The position numbers and the translations under genes were made by a program. From assembly GCA_018336195.1 (NCBI GenBank), contig JAGXQV010000060.1, positions 1 to 35,818 on the forward strand: 35,818 nucleotides of DNA, read 5' to 3'. The notes beneath the pieces are model-generated. The model was not told the origin of the DNA and did not search any database. It saw only the letters and a program-made list of their open reading frames with translations. This DNA comes from Sulfuricella sp. (lineage in GTDB: Bacteria > Pseudomonadota > Gammaproteobacteria > Burkholderiales > Sulfuricellaceae). Below are positions 25,978 to 33,435 of this stretch, piece by piece. Within the stretch, counting starts at the first letter, position 1, and each line of letters opens with the position of its first letter.

Positions 25978-26042
25978 AAAAATATCAGCGGATGCTGAAA
26001 GTGCGGATAGGACTATCGGGGGGAGGGGTAGGAATTATCCGA
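25978..26042 (-). promoter_or_regulatory. Composite regulatory promoter element, copy C (receiver-cheY-cheA unit)
   Basis: Reading toward the receiver gene: dyad TCGGATAATTCCTA (26042-26029), half-site TAGTCCTA (26015-26008), then CGCTGATATTTTT (25990-25978), 56 nt before the ATG at 25922. The -10-like box is identical in 13 bases to copy A, although the sequence between the boxes is unrelated, so the conserved positions are the functional candidates. Confidence 0.65.
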
Positions 26043-26050
26043 CAGGGCGG

Positions 26051-26078
26051 CAAGGAAAAAGCCAGGTGGTTTTCCTTG
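26051..26078. other. Hairpin between LuxR-type regulator gene and promoter copy C
   Basis: CAAGGAAAA (26051-26059) and TTTTCCTTG (26070-26078) form a perfect 9-bp stem with a 10-nt loop, 45 nt after the regulator's stop. Without a following T-run it is a doubtful terminator, but its place at the junction of two units fits a transcript 3' end. Confidence 0.4.
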
Positions 26079-26122
26079 TCGGCAGCGGGTTGGCGACCGA
26101 TTTGAGCGAACTGCAGTGCCGG

Positions 26123-26776
26123 TTACTCGGGCGTTTCCTCGCCGTCTTCCAGCAAGCCGTGCTTGATCGCGTACTTGATGAGGCCCGACAGGGAGGTGAT
26201 GTTCATCTTCTGCATGATCCTGGTTTTATGGGTGCTGACGGTCTTGACGCTGAGATTGAGTTCGTCGGCGATCTCGGTGATGCCCTGGCCGGACACCAGC
26301 ATCAGGAAAATCTGGTATTCGCGGTCGGACAGGAGGGTGTGGGGCGCCACGTCGTTGGCCGGCATCAGGCCGATGGCCAGTTTTTCGGCAATGTTGCTGT
26401 TGATGTAAACCCCGCCGCCGGCCACCTTGCGGATTGCCTTGACCAGTTCGGCGGAGGCGCTGTCCTTGGACAGATAGCCGGATGCCCCGGCTTTCAGGGT
26501 GCGCAGCGCATACATGTCCTCCTTGTGCATACTGAGGATAAGAATCGGCAGCTTGGGCTTTTCGTCCTTGATCTGGCGGATCAGGTCGATGCCGCTCTTG
26601 CCCGGCATCGACATGTCGAGCACCACGGCATCCCAGTCTTCCTTGCGCGCTTTGTCGAGCGCCTCGAAACCGTTTTCGGCCTCGCCGCCCACGATGATGT
26701 CGCCGCTTTCCGCGAGCAACTGCTTGAGTCCTTCGCGCAGGATACGGTGGTCATCGGCTATTAGGACGCGGATCAT
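26123..26776 (-). CDS. NarL/FixJ-family response regulator (LuxR-type HTH)
   Basis: A 217-aa DNA-binding response regulator. The receiver is at ~1-120 with D8/D9, phosphoacceptor D54 (AVVLDMSMPGKSG) and Lys in YLSKDSASAE; the LuxR-type helix-turn-helix is at ~150-210 (LSDREYQIFLMLVSG, EIADELNLSVKTVSTHKTRIMQKM). Its ATG overlaps the stop of the REC-PAS-HisKA_3 kinase gene as ATGA, so they form a coupled two-component pair. It is the only DNA-binding regulator in the island, which makes it the first candidate for binding the dyads of promoter copies A-D (inference). Confidence 0.93.
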   Translation of the reverse strand: MIRVLIADDHRILREGLKQLLAESGDIIVGGEAENGFEALDKARKEDWDAVVLDMSMPGKSGIDLIRQIKDEKPKLPILILSMHKEDMYALRTLKAGASGYLSKDSASAELVKAIRKVAGGGVYINSNIAEKLAIGLMPANDVAPHTLLSDREYQIFLMLVSGQGITEIADELNLSVKTVSTHKTRIMQKMNITSLSGLIKYAIKHGLLEDGEETPE

Positions 26777-28257
26777 TGTCCTCCTCCTTCGTAATGAAAC
26801 GGGATGAACGCGCGGACGATGGCACCTTGGCCGGGTCGCCCGATAATTTCCATTTTGCCGCCCAGCATTTTGACGCGTTCGCGTATCCCCAGCAGTCCGT
26901 AAGTTTTCTTTTCACCCGTTGCGACGGGGGTGAAGCCGCGACCATTGTCGGCTACTTCCAGGGCAATCCCGGAACCGTTGTCCTCCACCCGCACGTGGGC
27001 CAGACTGGCTTGGGCGTGGCGCGCGACGTTGGTCAGGGCTTCCTGGACGATGCGGAATACCGAAGTGGCCAACTGGTCGTTCAATTCGAATTCTTCGCGG
27101 TTCATGTCCAGGTCGCAGTCGATGTTGTTGCGTGCGCGAAATTGCTCCACCAGCCATTCGATGGCCGCCGCCAAGCCGAGATCGTCGAGCATGCCGGGGC
27201 GCAAGTCGCCGGAGATGCGCCGCACCGAATCGACGGTACTATCCACCAGTCGCGACATGGCGTCCAGCTTGTCGGCCACCCGCGGGTCGTTGCCCGCGAC
27301 ACGCGGCTGCAGCCAGCCCAGGTCGATGCGCAACGCCGTCAGGACTTGGCCCAGTTCGTCGTGGAGTTCGCGGGCGATGCGGGTGCGCTCTTCCTCGCGC
27401 ACTGTTTGCAGGAATGCCGACAGTTCGCGCAACTGGCGCCGCGATTCCTTGAGCGCGTGCTCCGCCTGCTTGCGTTCGGTGATGTCCTGGAACGCCGTGA
27501 CGAACGCCACCATTTCGCCGTTTTCCATGATCGGGGTGGCGATGTAGGACACCGGGAACGGGGTGCCGCCCTTGCGCACGAATACGTCGTCGTCGCTGCG
27601 ATAAAAGCTGCCGCTTTCCATCATGATCTGAATCGGGCAGTCTTCCTTGGGGAGGCTGGAACCGTCCGGCTTGAGGCAGTGGATGGCGTCGTGGACGTCC
27701 ACCCCCATCAATTCGTGTTCTTGCCAGCCCAACAATTTTTCCGCTTCGGGGTTCATGAACATCAGCGTACCGTCGCGGCTCATCGTGATGATGCCTTCCC
27801 CCAGGGTGGAGGTGATGTCGCGCAACAGCTTTTCGTTGGTTTCGAGCCTCTCCAGCGCGACTCGCCGTTCCCGGCGCGACAGCGCTTCACGCAACTCCCT
27901 TTCCACCGCCGGCACTAGGCGCGCCAGATGATCTTTCATTAGGTAGTCATGCGCGCCGGCCTTCATCATCGCCACTGCCGTGTGTTCGCCGATGCAGCCG
28001 GAAACCACGATGAACGGGATGTCCAGTTCCTTGCGGCGCAGCAGTTGCAGGGCGCCCTCGGGCGAGAAAGACGGCAGGTTGAAGTCGGAGATGACCAGAT
28101 CCCAGGTGGCGCTGTCGAGCGCCAACTCCATGGCTTCGAGGCTTTCCACGCACGCGCAGTGGATCTCGAAGCCGCCGCTGCGCAGTTCGGCGACGATCAG
28201 TTCGGCATCGTCGGGCGAGTCCTCGATTTGCAGGAGGCGCAACTTACAACGGTTCAA
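26773..28257 (-). CDS. Histidine kinase REC-PAS-HisKA_3-HATPase
   Basis: A soluble kinase of ~494 aa: N-terminal receiver (QIEDSPDDAE; phosphoacceptor in DLVISDFNLPSF), PAS ~140-265 (EGIITMSRDGTLMFMNPEA; ends QDITERKQAE), HisKA_3 with H299 (RIARELHDELGQVL), and a NarX/UhpB-type ATPase (VFRIVQEALTNVARHAQA, VADNGRGF, YGLLGIRERVKMLGG). It lacks membrane helices. The start is unusual: no ATG fits the receiver. I place it at TTG 28257, overlapping the previous stop as TTGA, with GGAGG 10 nt upstream; a TTG at 28266 lies too close to that site. It phosphorylates, in all likelihood, the overlapping LuxR-type regulator. Confidence 0.88.
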   Translation of the reverse strand: MNRCKLRLLQIEDSPDDAELIVAELRSGGFEIHCACVESLEAMELALDSATWDLVISDFNLPSFSPEGALQLLRRKELDIPFIVVSGCIGEHTAVAMMKAGAHDYLMKDHLARLVPAVERELREALSRRERRVALERLETNEKLLRDITSTLGEGIITMSRDGTLMFMNPEAEKLLGWQEHELMGVDVHDAIHCLKPDGSSLPKEDCPIQIMMESGSFYRSDDDVFVRKGGTPFPVSYIATPIMENGEMVAFVTAFQDITERKQAEHALKESRRQLRELSAFLQTVREEERTRIARELHDELGQVLTALRIDLGWLQPRVAGNDPRVADKLDAMSRLVDSTVDSVRRISGDLRPGMLDDLGLAAAIEWLVEQFRARNNIDCDLDMNREEFELNDQLATSVFRIVQEALTNVARHAQASLAHVRVEDNGSGIALEVADNGRGFTPVATGEKKTYGLLGIRERVKMLGGKMEIIGRPGQGAIVRAFIPFHYEGGGQ

Positions 28258-28700
28258 TTCTGACAAGCCTCCGGCACCACGTTGAGGGACAGCCAGTATT
28301 CGCCCATTTGTTTGACGGACTGGACGAAGTGGGAGAAATCCAGGGATTTCTGGATGTAGCTGTTGGCGCCTAACCGGTAGGCGCGCGCCAGGTCGATTTC
28401 CTCGCGCGAGGAACTGAGGATCACCACCGGCAAGCAGTGGGTAAGGGCATCGCCGCGCAGCCGCTTGAGAACCTCGAAACCGTCCACGCGGGGGAGATTG
28501 AGGTCGAGCAAAACCACCTTGGGCAGATGTTCGGCGTTGCAGCCGGCTATCGACCCGCCGTGCAGCAGGTAATCGAGGGCTTCCTGCCCGTCGCGCGCCA
28601 CCAGCGTCTGTTCCTGTATGCCGCTTTCCTTGAAGGCGAGCAATGCCAGGTCGGCATCGTCGGGATTGTCTTCAACCAGCAGTATTGAATGATTCGTCAT
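28254..28700 (-). CDS. Single-domain response regulator (Rcp1-like)
   Basis: A 148-aa receiver of the Rcp1/phytochrome-partner type: E10/D11, phosphoacceptor D66 (VVLLDLNLPRVDGFEVL), SSS in place of the usual Thr (VVILSSSREE) and Lys in YIQKSLDF. The insert near HGGSIAGCNAEHLPK is typical of this subgroup. It follows the 1450-aa kinase by 31 nt and overlaps the next kinase, so it likely relays between the two. The Shine-Dalgarno is weak. Confidence 0.9.
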   Translation of the reverse strand: MTNHSILLVEDNPDDADLALLAFKESGIQEQTLVARDGQEALDYLLHGGSIAGCNAEHLPKVVLLDLNLPRVDGFEVLKRLRGDALTHCLPVVILSSSREEIDLARAYRLGANSYIQKSLDFSHFVQSVKQMGEYWLSLNVVPEACQN

Positions 28701-28731
28701 GAGCTTGCACCTGTACCCTGTTTCTGATTCG

Positions 28732-31700
28732 CTAAATCGTAAAATAAAACGTTGCGCCCTGCCCCACCGCGCCTTCGGCCCAGATGCGCCCGCCGTGATG
28801 GTTGATGATGCGCTGCACGGTGGCTAGCCCGATGCCGGTGCCCTCGAATTCCTCGGCGCGATGCAGGCGCTGGAAGGCACCGAACAGTTTGTGGGCATAC
28901 TGCATGTCGAATCCTGCGCCATTATCGCGCACAAACAGGACTTTTTCACCGTCCTGCTCAAGCGTGCCGAATTCGATGCGGGCTTCGGGCTTTTTCGCGC
29001 TGAACTTCCAGGCATTGCGCAGCAGGTTTTCCAGCATGGCGCGCATCAATCGGCCATCCGCCTCAACTGTTACGTCGGGCTGGATCGCCCACTCCACCTG
29101 GCGTTCCGGGTCGGCTGCCTTGATCTCACGGCCCACCGCACATACCAGCTTAGACATGTCGATGGTGTCCTTCTTGAGTTCGCTGCGGCTCACTCGCGAC
29201 AGCTGCAGCAGGTCGTCGATCAGTTCCCCCATGCGCTTGCTGGCGCGGACCACCCGCTTGAGATAGTCGCGTCCGGTGTCATCCAGCTTGTCGGCGTGAT
29301 CGCGCATCAAGATCTGGCTGAACCCGTCCACGCTGCGCAACGGTGCGCGCAGGTCGTGGGATACCGAATAGCTGAAGGCTTCCAGTTCCTTGTTGGCGGC
29401 TTCGAGCTGGCGGGTGCGCATTTTCACGCGGTGTTCCAGTGCCTCGTTGAGCAACTTCAATTGCGCCTCGGCTTCCGCCTTGTAACGGGCATGGGCGAGG
29501 GCATCCACGGCGTAGGAAATGTCGGCGGACAGGTCTTCCACCAGCTTGGCGACATCCTCGACGAAAAAGTTCGGTTCTTCCGCGTAGATGGTGTAGGCGC
29601 CGATGATCAGGCCGTTTTCGCGAATCGGGAAAGCCGCCGAGGAGCGGTAGCCGCGCTTGAGTGCTTGAGCGCACCAAGGGCGCATTCGTTCATCGGTTTC
29701 GATGTCCGAACAAATGACTGAAATTCCTTCGCGGAACGCCACCCCGGTCGGGCCGCGCCCCCGCTCATCATCGCTCACCGCGAGGACGCTAATCGCTTCC
29801 AGGTAGCCATCCTCATGCCCCCAATGCATGACCGGGACGATCCGCTGGGTATCGGGATCGAGCAGGCCGATCCAGGCCATGCGGAAACCGCCTTCCTCGA
29901 TGGGAATGCGGCAGACTTCGCGGAACAATTCGGCGCGGTCGCGGACCCGCACGAACATCTCGTTGGCTTTGCTCAATACCGAATACAAGCGGTTGAGATG
30001 CCCCAATTTATTCAAGTTGTCGTGTCGCTCGGTGATGTCCTGCCCCACTCCGGTCATGCGCAGCGGCTGGCCGTTTTCGTCGCGGAGCACTTGGGCCTTG
30101 CCGTGGATCAGGCGCAAGGTTCCATCGGAATGGATGATGTGATGCTCGACGTCGTATGGCTTTCTTCCTTGCAGCGCGTCGTCGATGGCGCGCTGCAGGG
30201 CGGGGTGTTCGTTACCCGGTACAATCTGCAGGAACAATTCCTGGGACGCCTGAAAATGCTGCGGATCAAGACCGAAAATGCGATACAGTTCTTCCGACCA
30301 GGTCAAGGTGCCGCTGACCAGGTCCCACTCCCAACTGCCCATGTGGCCGATTTGCTGAGCTTGCGTCAACGCCGCGTCGCGGTCCCTGAGGCGTTCCTCC
30401 ATCTGCTTGCGTTCGGTGATGTCCAGAATCACGCCGCCCAGTGCGAAAGGTTTACCGTCCTTCCCCAAAATGGGAAAGAAGGAGGTGAGCCACGATCTCT
30501 GAATCCCCGGATGGCGCGGTACTTCACCGGATGTTTCGACGTTGAGCAGGGATTCCCCGCTGTCCAGGACGTGCTGATACAACGGCACCACCAGCGGTGC
30601 CACCTTGGGTACCACTTCCTGGACGGTCCGTCCGAGGTGCGCCTCGACCGACACGCCGCTGATTTCGGCCAGCGCCTGATTGACGTGGGTGTGGCGCAAA
30701 TCCCGGTCAAGCATGAGCATCCCGACCGGCGAGGCGGAAAGGAAGGCATTCAGCATGGCTCGTTGCTTGTGCAGCACGCTTTCCGCCTGCTTCAAACTGG
30801 TAATGTCATACAGCGTCGAGCGGCTCGACAGATATTCTCCAGCGGCGTCGTAGTGTGCCGAGGCGCTCAGCAACACCGATAGCGTCGTGCCGTCCTTTCT
30901 GCGCAGATCGTATTCGAGGTCGTGGATATACCCGCGTTTCTTGAAAACCGGGAAGTTTTCGGTGAAAACCTCCCGGCTTTGCGGGAGCACCAAGTCGATA
31001 AAGTGTTTGCCGAGCAATTCCTCGCGTCGGTACCCCAGCCACGCGAGTTCGGTATCGTTGACGCGCAGGATCACGCCGTCCTTGTCCAGCGAGTGATAGC
31101 CACAGGGCGCATTGTTGTATAGGTCATCGAGTTCCAGATACGTTGCGCGCAACGCATTCTCCTGCAATTTGCGCTCGGTAATGTCTTGTACCGTTCCCGA
31201 CAAGCGCTTCGGCGCGACACCGTCGCCGCGAAACGCCTGGACTTGAGTGTGGATGTGGCGCTCGTTCCCGCTTGCAGGCACGATACGATATTCGACGTCG
31301 AAAGACTGCCCGTCCGGCAAGGCTGAAGCCATGATGCCCTGCACCCTGCTCCTATCGTCGGGATGGATGGCGTCGAAAAATGTGTCCATCGTGAATTTTT
31401 CGTGCCCCGGGTTCCGGCCGAAGATGGCGGCGACTTGCTCCGAGCAGGAAAACGCGCCAGTGGCGGGGATCCATTCCCAGCTTCCCATGCGGGCGATACG
31501 CTGGGCGTCGCGCAAGCGCATGCCGGTGTCGTTGAGCTTGAGGACGGCGGGCCTGACCTTGAAATACAGGACCGCCGCGCCAGCCAGTGCGAACAGTCCA
31601 AACAAAACCATCGATAGCCAAAGCTTCTGGCGCATTGCGAAATAAAGTTCCTCGGTATCGATTTTCTGCACCATGCCTATGTCCAATTCAGGGATGGGCG

Positions 31701-33084
31701 TGTGGCTCGCCAATACCTTTTGGCGCCGATAATCGCGGGTAATGACCGTGCCCTGCCGTCCGGCAAAAGCGAAACTCATGGGCAACGGCTCATTATCGAT
31801 TTGGCGCGGTACGCGATATATGCCCTTCGCCAGGCGCGACGGGTAGCACTCCATCATTTGACCGCGCGGCACACAAACAACTACTTCGCCGCTTGAGCCG
31901 AGTCCCTTGGTGAAATCCAGGTGGGTGTGCAGGTCTGCGAGCGAAAATTCGATGGCCGCTTCTCCCAGGTGTTTCGCGCCATCCTGAATGGGAACCCGCA
32001 CTTCGACCCGATAGCCATCTTGCCAGAATAGCCAGGCGCGCTCCTGCAAGTGCAATTGGACGCGGTTTTCCCCGCTAGGGGTGAGCTGACCCAGCGCGGC
32101 GATTTTCCGGCCATCATTGCCGGAAATCCGGATCGCCACCAGATCGCTGTCGTTCACTGCCGCCTTGATGCGCCTTAGCTCGGCTTGAATTTTGGTGCCA
32201 TTACTTCCGACGTTGCCGTTCGCCAGCAACGTGGTGAGATTCGACATGCCGATAATGTCGCCGGCCTCGCTCACCGCTTCCTTGACCGCCCTGAGCATCA
32301 TGTGGGAATTCGCCCGGAGGCTGGAGCTGAGCGTTTCCTTGAGGAGCGTAGCCGAGTGATTTGCAAACAGCGAGACCCCGACAAAGCCGGAAATCAGCGC
32401 GATCACCAGAATCAGCGTGATGCCGGTGGTCAGCACTTGGCGGTCGGGGCGATCCGCATAATACGAGCGCCACCAAGTAGTGCGCGACGAAGTGAAAATG
32501 ATCCCCGCGCCAAGAATCAGCAACCCCAGGGAAGTCGGCCAGCTTAGCGAAAAATCTTTGATGCCGAAATCGAAAACGTCGATGCCGGCGAAACGATTGA
32601 GGGCGTGACCAGTCGTGCTGACGAACGCGATCACCAGTACCACCAGAATCGACAGTTGCAGCGCCAGGCGTGACCAGCGTCCGTGAACGCGATGGCCTAG
32701 CGCCAGGATGATGCCGCTCGCCATGTAGGCAACCACGGACAACGGCGCCATATGCCATTCCGCTTGCTTAGGCAGGGAAAAAAGATCGATTTTTCCAGAA
32801 AATAGAAGTGGGATGAAACGACTGGCGGCAAGCGCCGTGACCAACACGACCAACGCGCCAAACAGGGATTGCAGGCGAATCCCCCGCGGCGAGTTTCCCG
32901 CTCCCGCCCATAGGCTGGCGCCGGATAAAATCAGACACAATAACGATTCCAGGCTGACTTCATCCAAACCCGGCAAGACGTAGGCAAGCGCGGGGCGGAA
33001 TAACCATAGTCCAACGAGCGCGAACGCGCCCCATGCGACCAGCAACGCACCGGAGGCTAGCGCCCCCCAATTCCTTCCATTCAT
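28732..33084 (-). CDS. Large membrane sensor histidine kinase with four PAS domains and GAF
   Basis: A 1450-aa kinase. About seven hydrophobic segments fill residues 8-245, then an extracytoplasmic sensor-like domain (~250-485) and a last TM (~487-510). Four PAS domains follow (~525-645, 650-770, 775-900, 905-1025; three end in DITERK/DITERH-type motifs, the second in YDITSLKQAE), then GAF (~1030-1190), HisKA with H1243 (SYSVSHDLRAPLRS) and the HATPase (LLRNAWKFS, VRDNGAGFD, GTGIGLATVQRI). The first and fourth PAS share 'MGSWEW' starts, suggesting internal duplication. No receiver is attached; the receiver gene 31 nt downstream is the natural partner. The signal is unknown. The gene follows the 55-aa ORF by 39 nt; GGGA before the ATG is a weak binding site. 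Confidence 0.92.
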   Translation of the reverse strand: MNGRNWGALASGALLVAWGAFALVGLWLFRPALAYVLPGLDEVSLESLLCLILSGASLWAGAGNSPRGIRLQSLFGALVVLVTALAASRFIPLLFSGKIDLFSLPKQAEWHMAPLSVVAYMASGIILALGHRVHGRWSRLALQLSILVVLVIAFVSTTGHALNRFAGIDVFDFGIKDFSLSWPTSLGLLILGAGIIFTSSRTTWWRSYYADRPDRQVLTTGITLILVIALISGFVGVSLFANHSATLLKETLSSSLRANSHMMLRAVKEAVSEAGDIIGMSNLTTLLANGNVGSNGTKIQAELRRIKAAVNDSDLVAIRISGNDGRKIAALGQLTPSGENRVQLHLQERAWLFWQDGYRVEVRVPIQDGAKHLGEAAIEFSLADLHTHLDFTKGLGSSGEVVVCVPRGQMMECYPSRLAKGIYRVPRQIDNEPLPMSFAFAGRQGTVITRDYRRQKVLASHTPIPELDIGMVQKIDTEELYFAMRQKLWLSMVLFGLFALAGAAVLYFKVRPAVLKLNDTGMRLRDAQRIARMGSWEWIPATGAFSCSEQVAAIFGRNPGHEKFTMDTFFDAIHPDDRSRVQGIMASALPDGQSFDVEYRIVPASGNERHIHTQVQAFRGDGVAPKRLSGTVQDITERKLQENALRATYLELDDLYNNAPCGYHSLDKDGVILRVNDTELAWLGYRREELLGKHFIDLVLPQSREVFTENFPVFKKRGYIHDLEYDLRRKDGTTLSVLLSASAHYDAAGEYLSSRSTLYDITSLKQAESVLHKQRAMLNAFLSASPVGMLMLDRDLRHTHVNQALAEISGVSVEAHLGRTVQEVVPKVAPLVVPLYQHVLDSGESLLNVETSGEVPRHPGIQRSWLTSFFPILGKDGKPFALGGVILDITERKQMEERLRDRDAALTQAQQIGHMGSWEWDLVSGTLTWSEELYRIFGLDPQHFQASQELFLQIVPGNEHPALQRAIDDALQGRKPYDVEHHIIHSDGTLRLIHGKAQVLRDENGQPLRMTGVGQDITERHDNLNKLGHLNRLYSVLSKANEMFVRVRDRAELFREVCRIPIEEGGFRMAWIGLLDPDTQRIVPVMHWGHEDGYLEAISVLAVSDDERGRGPTGVAFREGISVICSDIETDERMRPWCAQALKRGYRSSAAFPIRENGLIIGAYTIYAEEPNFFVEDVAKLVEDLSADISYAVDALAHARYKAEAEAQLKLLNEALEHRVKMRTRQLEAANKELEAFSYSVSHDLRAPLRSVDGFSQILMRDHADKLDDTGRDYLKRVVRASKRMGELIDDLLQLSRVSRSELKKDTIDMSKLVCAVGREIKAADPERQVEWAIQPDVTVEADGRLMRAMLENLLRNAWKFSAKKPEARIEFGTLEQDGEKVLFVRDNGAGFDMQYAHKLFGAFQRLHRAEEFEGTGIGLATVQRIINHHGGRIWAEGAVGQGATFYFTI

Positions 33085-33123
33085 CGACGATCCCGAGAAT
33101 TGAGGCGGCGCACTGCCGACCCG

Positions 33124-33291
33124 TTAGCCAACACGTATTTCGAGGTGGTGCTCTTCCTTGTCGAAAGCGACGCGGTAGCCATCGAAGCGTACCCAGGTCG
33201 CGCCAGCGGCAATTTCGCTCACCACACCGACACCAAATAGCGAAAAATAATACCTTTTTCCGATTTCATAGGGCAATGGTTTGGTCGACAT
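33124..33291 (-). CDS. Small protein of 55 aa, unknown function
   Basis: A complete reading frame beginning MSTKPLPYEIGKRYYFSLFG and ending HLEIRVG. AAGGAGAG lies 6 nt before the ATG, one of the best ribosome binding sites in the window, and the frame fills the space between promoter copy D and the 1450-aa kinase. It looks like a compact beta-rich domain (YYFSLFGVGVV, TWVRFDGYRVAF); no signal peptide or membrane helix. I recognise no family. Confidence 0.7.
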   Translation of the reverse strand: MSTKPLPYEIGKRYYFSLFGVGVVSEIAAGATWVRFDGYRVAFDKEEHHLEIRVG

Positions 33292-33371
33292 TTGGCTCTC
33301 CTTTTGTCTCGAATCCCGCCGCGAAAAGATTTATCCAGACGGTAGGAGCATGGTACGAGGTGCGGAAGAAA

Positions 33372-33435
33372 CAAAAAATCGGCTATCCCTTATTTGGGGT
33401 GTGGGAAAAAGCCTGCCGGTGTAGGAATATTCCTA
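33372..33435 (-). promoter_or_regulatory. Composite regulatory promoter element, copy D (55-aa ORF and kinases)
   Basis: Reading toward the 55-aa ORF: perfect 14-bp palindrome TAGGAATATTCCTA (33435-33422), half-site TTTTCCCA (33409-33402), then AGCCGATTTTTTG (33384-33372), ~81 nt before the ATG at 33291. It shares TTTTCC-Y-ACACC-Y-CAAAT with copy B. The palindrome overlaps the TAG stop (33435-33433) of the TPR gene. It differs by one base from the enterobacterial RcsAB box TAAGAATATTCCTA. Confidence 0.68.

Noticed and set aside
26051..26078. Rho-independent terminator after the LuxR-type regulator
   Set aside because: The stem is perfect but no T-run follows on the minus strand, so it is kept only as a hairpin.
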